From the NCBI RefSeq assembly GCF_009828855.1, contig NZ_WUAG01000002.1, positions 558,001-622,000 of the forward strand: a DNA stretch of 64,000 bases. The letters are read 5' to 3'. This DNA comes from Psychromonas sp. L1A2. GTDB lineage: Bacteria > Pseudomonadota > Gammaproteobacteria > Enterobacterales > Psychromonadaceae. Shown here one piece after another: positions 58,303-64,000 of this stretch (positions are counted from its first letter, which is position 1; every line of letters starts with the position of its first letter). The notes under the pieces were generated by a model, which did not search any database, was not told the origin of the DNA, and worked only from the letters and a program-made list of their open reading frames with translations. The position numbers were made by a program, and so were the translations under genes.

Positions 58303-59784
58303 CTACTGTTGTGCTTGCATAGCAGATTGCTTTTGATTAGCAGCGCTTGAAGCATTGATAGGTGAAGCCGAACTTTCAGCATTTTTATTAGCGTCTGAAG
58401 TCGCGTAGTTTTGCCAATCGGTTAGCTTTTGTTGATCTACAGCTTGTAATTTCCCGGTAAACAAATCGGCAATCAAGGTTGGATTAGACGGAAAAAATAG
58501 ATGTAAGTAGCTCGCCGTTAATTTCTTATCGCGATAGATAGCTTCACCAGGTGCAGGGTGACGTTGACGTTGCCCATAGCCCATTGCATCAACTTCCATG
58601 ATCGCACGAGATCGATGATGTGCATGCCCGTGTATTTCACCTTCTGGTAACATGGCTTTTTGCATGCCCTGACAACCACGCTTACCTGACATACTGCCTT
58701 GACCATTTAACACACCACACATTTTATGATGTTTGTTATCGAGATCCACCAGCTCATTCAAACAATAAAGAAACCCTCCACACTCAGCGAGCACCGGCTT
58801 ACCTGCATCATAAAAATCAGAAATTTGTGTTTGTAATTGTGTATTCGCGGCAAGTTGTTGTGCATATAACTCAGGGTATCCGCCGGGCAACCATAAAGCA
58901 TCAGCATGGGGTAATTGCGTCTCCTTTAACGGAGAGAAATAATGCAGCGTGGCGCCCATCTCTTCTAATAATCGCGTATTAGCTTGGTAGATAAAACTAA
59001 AAGCAAGGTCACGTGCAATAGCAATCTTTTTACCTTCAAGTAATTTGCCTACTTTTTCAGTTTTTCCGGCATAAAAATCAACGCTTGGCGGTAATGTAAG
59101 TAATAGGTTTTCAGTACTGTCGTTGCCATCCGCACGTTTAACACCATCAGTTAACCATTCACAACCCAATGTGAATTTTTCTTCTAATTCATCAAAGACT
59201 TCACTGGCTTGCACTAAACCCAAATGACGCTCAGGCAAGGCAATATCGGCATCTTTTTTAAGACACGCTAATAACGGTAATTGTTCAGCAAGCGCATCTC
59301 GTATTAGTTGAGCATGACGTTCACTGCTGCAGTTATTAGCGATTAAACCATAGCAACTATAATCATCACGAAAATTAGCAAGGCCAATAGCAACAGCGGC
59401 TGCAGTTTGGGCCATACCTTTTACGTCCATCACTATCGCAACAGGAATATTAAAACGAGCAGCTAGGTCGGCACTTGAAGGTTCACCATCAAACAACCCC
59501 ATCGCACCTTCGACTAAAATAAGGTCGGCTTCTTGTGCTGCTTCATACAATTTTTGCTGGCAATAGTTCTCACCGGCCATCCACATGTCTAATTGTTCAA
59601 CATGTCCATGTGATGCTTGCGCTAGTATTTGCGGATCAAGATAATCAGGTCCAGTTTTAAAAACACGTACTACTTTGCCTTGCTCAGTAAAGTAACGAGC
59701 AATCGCCGAAGTAATCGTTGTTTTGCCTTGCCCTGATGCCGGAGCGGCTAGAAATAATGCGGGGCAACTTGCTTTCTCTGTCAT
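58303..59784 (-). CDS. cbiA: Cobyrinate / hydrogenobyrinate a,c-diamide synthase
   Basis: A 493-residue amidotransferase with an N-terminal dethiobiotin-synthetase-like ATPase (FLAAPASGQGKTTITSAIAR, P-loop near residue 18) and a C-terminal class I glutaminase-like domain (WLPGGYPELYAQ, nucleophile cysteine in LAECGGFLYCL). It amidates the a and c side chains using glutamine and ATP. Whether it is CbiA (cobyrinate) or CobB (hydrogenobyrinate) cannot be told by eye, and this matters because CobN needs the cobalt-free diamide. An Ala/Ser/Asn-rich tail of about 30 residues at the C terminus is dispensable-looking. Confidence 0.93.
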   Translation of the reverse strand: MTEKASCPALFLAAPASGQGKTTITSAIARYFTEQGKVVRVFKTGPDYLDPQILAQASHGHVEQLDMWMAGENYCQQKLYEAAQEADLILVEGAMGLFDGEPSSADLAARFNIPVAIVMDVKGMAQTAAAVAIGLANFRDDYSCYGLIANNCSSERHAQLIRDALAEQLPLLACLKKDADIALPERHLGLVQASEVFDELEEKFTLGCEWLTDGVKRADGNDSTENLLLTLPPSVDFYAGKTEKVGKLLEGKKIAIARDLAFSFIYQANTRLLEEMGATLHYFSPLKETQLPHADALWLPGGYPELYAQQLAANTQLQTQISDFYDAGKPVLAECGGFLYCLNELVDLDNKHHKMCGVLNGQGSMSGKRGCQGMQKAMLPEGEIHGHAHHRSRAIMEVDAMGYGQRQRHPAPGEAIYRDKKLTASYLHLFFPSNPTLIADLFTGKLQAVDQQKLTDWQNYATSDANKNAESSASPINASSAANQKQSAMQAQQ

Positions 59785-59885
59785 CTTTTTCCTACTATCT
59801 ATTTACATTAACCAGTTATATGTCTATTTTAAATTAATTCTATTTTAGCTTTGCTTCACTTTCAACTTTGTTAAGAAAACAAGGA

Positions 59886-61739
59886 TCAAGGTGAAACCGC
59901 AAAATATTGTGCATCTAACTGATTTGCTAATACACGGCCACGACCACGTTTTATCTGTGCGTTTTCAATATCAATTAACAATGTGGGTATATTCAATTTT
60001 AAATCGTTGATATCAATACGGCTACGACCATCAGTGATTAAATAACAAAAAAATGAGACACCTGGATATTGTAGACTAAGTTGTTTAATACTTTGCCCTG
60101 CTTTTTCTAAAATCAATCGTAAAGGAGTGCCTCCGAGTGCGCTGATATTATCCAATAAACTAGTCACTTTTTTCGGTGCGCGTCCTGCTTTAAGAATCGT
60201 TTCAACATTATTATTTCCAAAACCTAATAAACTGATTTTATCACGCTGAATGTAGGCTTTGTCAGTAATATTCATCACCACTGATTTAGCGATTGATGAC
60301 AAACTATCACTTAATGTAGAAGCAGAAGTGTCCAATAAAATCAGGTGTAATTTTTCCTTACCAGTATTGACCTTTTTAAATGAAAATGTTGCAGGAGGCC
60401 ACTGCCCTAAACTATTGGTTAGCGTGTTAAACCAATCAGGTTTATTACTTTCCAACGTTGATTTTTTCTCACCTTTTGTGGTGTTACCCTGATTATTTTT
60501 ATTAAAGGCTTCACTCAATAAAGTCGTATTTAAAGCATCACTCAAAGTACTATTTTGTAAATTTGGCAGCTCTACTTTTACAGTTTCATTAGTTTTTTGC
60601 TTTTCGCCTGCTTGGGCTGGCATTGCTCCCCATTCTCCAACATTACCTTCTTGATCAGAAGACTGTTCAGCTTGTTCAGTATTTTTCTGTTCAGACTTCG
60701 GTTCTGGTTTTAATTCTGACTGTGATTCATTTTGTTGAGGTGCTTGAGGTCGTGAAAAACCACCGTTATTATTTTTTTCTGATGGTTTATCTGGCGATGA
60801 TCCAGCCTGAGATGAGCTTGAAGGAGGCGGCGAGCTTGGACTTTGTTGACGATGTAATAAAACCAGCGGGGCAACTTGCTCGATATCTGCAAAGGTCACT
60901 TCTTTCCTTCCGAACCATGCTGCATGCGTTAAGCTCGCTCGATGCATCATAATATCAGCACGTAACCCATCAACATTAGCTTGCTGACAACGCGTTGCGA
61001 TTTCAATCAAACAAGTATCATCACATGTCACGCTAGGAAGTAACTCTTGTGCATCACTTATTTGTTGTTGTAATAGTATTTGCTTCGCTTGGTAATTATC
61101 ACAAAAAGTAACTCTATCTTTCTCAAAAGACTGACGCGTTTTAACAATACTAATGCGTTCTTCGATACTATAAACATTATCCAATTCCACCATTAAACCA
61201 AAACGATCTTTCAGTTGTGGACGCAATTCACCTTCATCAGGATTCATTGTGCCAATTAAGGTAAAACGAGCATCATGCCGATGGCTAACGCCGTCTCGCT
61301 CAACAATATTCACACCACTACTGGCAACATCGAGTAACTGATCAACAAGATGATCGGAGAGAAGATTAACTTCGTCGACATATAACACGCCTGTATGTGC
61401 TTTTTTAAGTAAACCAGGCGAAAATTTAATTTGTTTATCTTTTAATACGTGGTCTAAATCCAAGGTACCAATTAGCATTTCTTCGCTAGCACCCAAAGGC
61501 AAAGTTACAAACTCAGGTGTCATACCTTCTGTTACTGGCAAGAGATCCGCCACTGCGCGTGCTAATGTCGATTTAGCACTACCACGAGGACCTGAAATCA
61601 ACACGCCGCCAATTAAAGGATTAACAGTCGCAAGCAATAGCGCGAGTTTAAACAAGGGTTGACCTTGTACCGCACTAAAAGGAAAAATAGTTTCTTGTTG
61701 CGCTTGATTCATGAATTTTTGCTCATCGTATTTATTCAT
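59886..61739 (-). CDS. Fused ChlI-ChlD-type chelatase subunit, AAA ATPase plus VWA domain
   Basis: A 617-residue protein. The N-terminal AAA part has Walker A SGPRGSAKSTLARA (~residue 49), Walker B VLYVDEVNLLSDHLVDQLL and an arginine-finger-like RPQLKDRFGL. A Pro/Ser/Gln/Glu-rich linker spans about residues 298-385. The C-terminal VWA/integrin-I domain has the metal-site motif LLDTSASTLSDS near residue 470. Such fused ChlI-ChlD proteins act with CobN where CobS/CobT are absent. It is the only chelatase motor in the window, between the cobalt transporter genes and cbiA. Confidence 0.9.
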   Translation of the reverse strand: MNKYDEQKFMNQAQQETIFPFSAVQGQPLFKLALLLATVNPLIGGVLISGPRGSAKSTLARAVADLLPVTEGMTPEFVTLPLGASEEMLIGTLDLDHVLKDKQIKFSPGLLKKAHTGVLYVDEVNLLSDHLVDQLLDVASSGVNIVERDGVSHRHDARFTLIGTMNPDEGELRPQLKDRFGLMVELDNVYSIEERISIVKTRQSFEKDRVTFCDNYQAKQILLQQQISDAQELLPSVTCDDTCLIEIATRCQQANVDGLRADIMMHRASLTHAAWFGRKEVTFADIEQVAPLVLLHRQQSPSSPPPSSSSQAGSSPDKPSEKNNNGGFSRPQAPQQNESQSELKPEPKSEQKNTEQAEQSSDQEGNVGEWGAMPAQAGEKQKTNETVKVELPNLQNSTLSDALNTTLLSEAFNKNNQGNTTKGEKKSTLESNKPDWFNTLTNSLGQWPPATFSFKKVNTGKEKLHLILLDTSASTLSDSLSSIAKSVVMNITDKAYIQRDKISLLGFGNNNVETILKAGRAPKKVTSLLDNISALGGTPLRLILEKAGQSIKQLSLQYPGVSFFCYLITDGRSRIDINDLKLNIPTLLIDIENAQIKRGRGRVLANQLDAQYFAVSP

Positions 61740-61761
61740 AATAATTTTCTATTACAGTAAC

Positions 61762-62472
61762 CTAAGCTACTGCTACCGTTGCGGCTAACTGTTCAGTTAA
61801 CAAACCATCTTTAAGATTAAGTTGTCTTGTTGCTAATTTATCTGAAAACAACTTATCGTGAGAAATAATAATCATCGCTTGTGGTAAAGCTTGCAACACA
61901 TTAACTAAACGTGTTTTTGCTTTTTCATCCAGCGCGTTAGTTGGTTCGTCTAAAATTAACACTTTTGGTTCCATCACCAAAACACTGGCTAAAGTGATCA
62001 TACGTTTTTCACCACCAGAAAGCTGATGTGTAATACGCGATTCAAAGCCTTGCATCCCTAAGTTTTTCAATGTTTGTAATGATTTATCAATAGCTTGTTG
62101 CTTAGTAAAGCCTAAATTTAACGGTCCAAACATGACATCTTCTAACACGGTAGGACAAAATAACTGGTCATCAGGATCTTGAAATAATAGCCCCGCTTTA
62201 GCGCGCAATTTATTAAACTCTTTTTCTGTTTTACAAGTTGCACCAAAACCAATGATGTCACCTTGCTTCGCTTTTTTTAAACCAACAATTAGATGTAATA
62301 AGGTTGTTTTTCCAGCACCATTATCACCATTTATCACCACACGTTCGCTTTCGTATAAAGCAAAGTTAACATCCTTTAATACACTGCCACGTCTTGGGTA
62401 AGCATAGCTAAGGTTGTTAATTTCAATCAATGGAGTATCGACTTTAGCCATTGGTTTATTTGAATAAGTCAT
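61762..62472 (-). CDS. cbiO: Cobalt ECF transporter ATPase CbiO
   Basis: A 236-residue ABC ATPase. Walker A GDNGAGKTTLL (~residue 54), Q-loop LLFQDPDDQLFCPTV, ABC signature LSGGEKRMITLA and Walker B VLILDEPTNALDEKA are complete, with the D-loop and H-switch (IIISHDKLF). The FQDPDDQLF form of the Q-loop is typical of energy-coupling-factor ATPases for metal ions. The ATG at 62472 lies inside the end of cbiQ; a TTG one codon earlier is also open. Confidence 0.93.
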   Translation of the reverse strand: MTYSNKPMAKVDTPLIEINNLSYAYPRRGSVLKDVNFALYESERVVINGDNGAGKTTLLHLIVGLKKAKQGDIIGFGATCKTEKEFNKLRAKAGLLFQDPDDQLFCPTVLEDVMFGPLNLGFTKQQAIDKSLQTLKNLGMQGFESRITHQLSGGEKRMITLASVLVMEPKVLILDEPTNALDEKAKTRLVNVLQALPQAMIIISHDKLFSDKLATRQLNLKDGLLTEQLAATVAVA

Positions 62473-63250
62473 CAATATTGAGCCCTATTAACAGTACTAA
62501 AAAACATAAAAAAGCCAAACTAAAAACCATATCTACTCGTCCTATTTTCATCTCATCATTAAGATAATAACGACCGCAAAAACCACGGCATTTCATTGCA
62601 TCTGAAATACGTTCAGCACGCTCTACAGAACGAATGAGCAACATACCAAATAAATAACCAATGCTTTTCCAAGTATGTCTATTGGTGTGTAATACAAAAG
62701 CACGTGCTTGCATTGCACGACGCATCTTTTTATATTCTTGGCTGATCACATCTAAATAACGCACCATAAATAACATCAAGTGAACCAATTTATCAGGTAC
62801 TTTAAGATGTGCAAGTGCGTGACCTAAGGTTGAGGCACTCATGGTCGCAACTAAAGAAAATAATACCAATAGTACGGCATTTGCTTTTACCGTTATCAAT
62901 AGCGCATGTAATAAGCCCTGCCAACTCGCCGTCAACCCAAACACACTAAAAATAGGATCGCCAGGTGTGGTAAAGGGGAGTACACAAATCAACATCAGCA
63001 TAAACAAATCCATCGCCACAACACGACGTAAAGTACGCTTAATATTAAGCTTGCTAGATTTAACTAATAAAAAAGCACATAACAAACCTAATAATGCAGG
63101 TACAAAATATTGACTCGATACAACCACTAATGCAAAGAGTCCAGAACAAACAACACGTACACGTGCATCAATATCATCAATCCATGATGCTTGGTGTTTT
63201 AACGCCTGACCAGACCAAGATGTCAGGCTATGTTCTAGACCTTGTGACAT
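62456..63250 (-). CDS. cbiQ: Cobalt ECF transporter transmembrane protein CbiQ
   Basis: A 264-residue membrane protein with about five hydrophobic segments that couples the ATPase to the substrate-capture component. DARVRVVCSGLFALVVVSSQY near the start, and the cytoplasmic RYLDVISQEYKKMRRAMQARAF and RSVERAERISDAMKCRGF coupling motifs (A-R-A and A-M-x-C/A-R-G) are the ECF-T signature. The start overlaps the preceding stop as TAATG. Together with CbiM and CbiO it forms the transporter. Confidence 0.93.
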   Translation of the reverse strand: MSQGLEHSLTSWSGQALKHQASWIDDIDARVRVVCSGLFALVVVSSQYFVPALLGLLCAFLLVKSSKLNIKRTLRRVVAMDLFMLMLICVLPFTTPGDPIFSVFGLTASWQGLLHALLITVKANAVLLVLFSLVATMSASTLGHALAHLKVPDKLVHLMLFMVRYLDVISQEYKKMRRAMQARAFVLHTNRHTWKSIGYLFGMLLIRSVERAERISDAMKCRGFCGRYYLNDEMKIGRVDMVFSLAFLCFLVLLIGLNIDDLFK

Positions 63251-63942
63251 TATTTTTTTGCCTTTAATTTACGTTCTCTTAAAAAAGCAACTAGCCCTAA
63301 TAAACCAAAGATGTAACCAATACCACCGATAATATCGCGTAGACCTGATTTTTCTTTTAATGCACTAATTTCTCTACGTAAGGGCTTTATCTGCTTAGCA
63401 ATCGCTTTTTCTAACATCAGCGGCGTAATTTGGTTTTGAATTTGTTTTTGAATGACAGTTTGATTATTCATCGCTTGATTAGTATTTACAACTTGCCCAT
63501 TACTATCAGAGGTTTGTGTTATGCCGCTTGTAGAAACGGCAGCATTAGAGCTTGCCGTTGTGGCTATTTCATCATCCAAACTATCTGGTAGTTCTTCTGC
63601 GGGTAACTGCATCTTTAAGAGATGACCCGCCCCCATGTTAATTTCAAAAACATGGGTAATGCGTTTCTTAGCGGTAAAAACAAAGTAACCTTCACCATCA
63701 GTAACCGCTTCACCGAGAGGTGTTCCCGAGGTATCCGACACTTTAACGACAGTACCTGCATTGGCCATAGATCCATTTGAAAATCCAGCTTCACCTTCAA
63801 TAGTAAACCCTTCAGCGTAAACGCCACCGACTACGTTATGTGCGATAGCAGCTGAGCTAAACCCCATAAAAAAAAATAATAAAATAAACACCATACCCAT
63901 CATTAAGGCATTTGCTTTCATTAATTCAATGCGTTTTTTCAT
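63250..63942 (-). CDS. NikL/CbiL-like additional component of the metal ECF transporter
   Basis: A 230-residue membrane-anchored protein: N-terminal signal/anchor (residues ~10-33), a periplasmic beta-sandwich-like domain (residues ~38-110, with GEAVTDGEGYFVF typical of carboxypeptidase-regulatory-like folds), a variable Ser/Thr/Asn/Gln-rich and charged region, and a C-terminal membrane segment (IIGGIGYIFGLLGLVAFL) followed by a basic tail. This layout is that of the NikL-type component seen between nikM/cbiM and nikQ/cbiQ. It replaces the small CbiN of classical cobalt systems. It is coupled to both neighbours by TAATG overlaps. Confidence 0.8.
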   Translation of the reverse strand: MKKRIELMKANALMMGMVFILLFFFMGFSSAAIAHNVVGGVYAEGFTIEGEAGFSNGSMANAGTVVKVSDTSGTPLGEAVTDGEGYFVFTAKKRITHVFEINMGAGHLLKMQLPAEELPDSLDDEIATTASSNAAVSTSGITQTSDSNGQVVNTNQAMNNQTVIQKQIQNQITPLMLEKAIAKQIKPLRREISALKEKSGLRDIIGGIGYIFGLLGLVAFLRERKLKAKK

Positions 63943-64000
63943 TAATGAGTATCCTTAGTAATAAATTCAGGTTTAACAGTATGAATTAGATAAACAGCCG
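63942..64000 (-). CDS. cbiM: Metal ECF transporter substrate-capture protein CbiM, C-terminal end only
   Basis: Only the last 18 codons are in the window (AVYLIHTVKPEFITKDTH, then TAA sharing its last two bases with the next ATG). The VKPEFI tail resembles the V-R-P-D-L-I ending common in CbiM/NikM proteins, and its place directly before nikL-cbiQ-cbiO supports the call. Whether it is a cobalt or nickel variant cannot be judged, though the locus argues for cobalt. Confidence 0.65.
   Translation of the reverse strand, partial: AVYLIHTVKPEFITKDTH

Overview
The window is a 64 kb stretch of an AT-rich chromosome from a marine gammaproteobacterium. The mnmA-hflD-purB block, a RoxA-type ribosomal oxygenase, adk, htpG, several chemoreceptors and a large c-di-GMP protein fit this group. 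My best guess, from gene order and protein flavour and not from any search, is Psychromonas or a close relative. I saw no rRNA, tRNA, CRISPR array, prophage or intact insertion sequence.

Region 1 (1-22 kb) is mostly chromosomal housekeeping. It starts with the N-terminal part of an efflux membrane-fusion protein, then an ABM-domain protein and a nitroreductase divergent from a LysR regulator. Two chemoreceptors follow, one with an unusual Aer-like topology, then mnmA, hflD, purB, two EamA transporters, roxA, a flavin-reductase-like protein, a second LysR, an NlpC/P60 lipoprotein, adk and htpG. Intergenic gaps carry many short tandem repeats (13-18 bp units).

Region 2 (22-40 kb) is more accessory. 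An AT-rich orphan gene with a HEPN-like RxxxxxH motif lies between two diverged inverted repeat copies. Beside it is a DUF1826 gene with an 18 bp Zur-like palindrome upstream. Then comes a three-gene D-amino-acid catabolic set: dgcN, dgcA and a D-amino-acid transaminase. Together these could move the amino group of D-amino acids into D-Glu and then epimerise it through N-acetyl-Glu. Further on are an esterase, a YitT protein, a VOC protein, a cytoplasmic LacI-type sensor fused to GAF-PAS-GGDEF-EAL with a coupled 23-codon upstream ORF, two exported proteins (EF-hand and YHYH), and an EamA riboflavin-transporter candidate (ribN) behind an FMN riboswitch. Three copies of a MITE-like element with long imperfect terminal inverted repeats sit in intergenic gaps at 6.6, 30.7 and 37.2 kb.

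Region 3 (41-64 kb) is a long minus-strand cobalamin locus. In transcription order it reads cbiM (partial), nikL-like, cbiQ, cbiO, a fused ChlI-ChlD chelatase subunit, cbiA/cobB, cbiD, cbiJ, cbiC, cbiET, cbiL, cbiG, cbiH, cbiF, cobW, cobN, bluB, cbiX, cobC, cbiB and cobD. It encodes cobalt uptake, corrin ring construction, lower-ligand synthesis and aminopropanol attachment. It mixes early-cobalt-insertion genes (cbiX, cbiD, cbiG) with the late chelatase CobN plus its AAA/VWA partner, and with oxygen-dependent BluB. No cobU, cobS, cobT, cbiP, SUMT or adenosyltransferase gene is in the window. No cobalamin riboswitch is visible; one would be expected beyond the right edge, upstream of cbiM.
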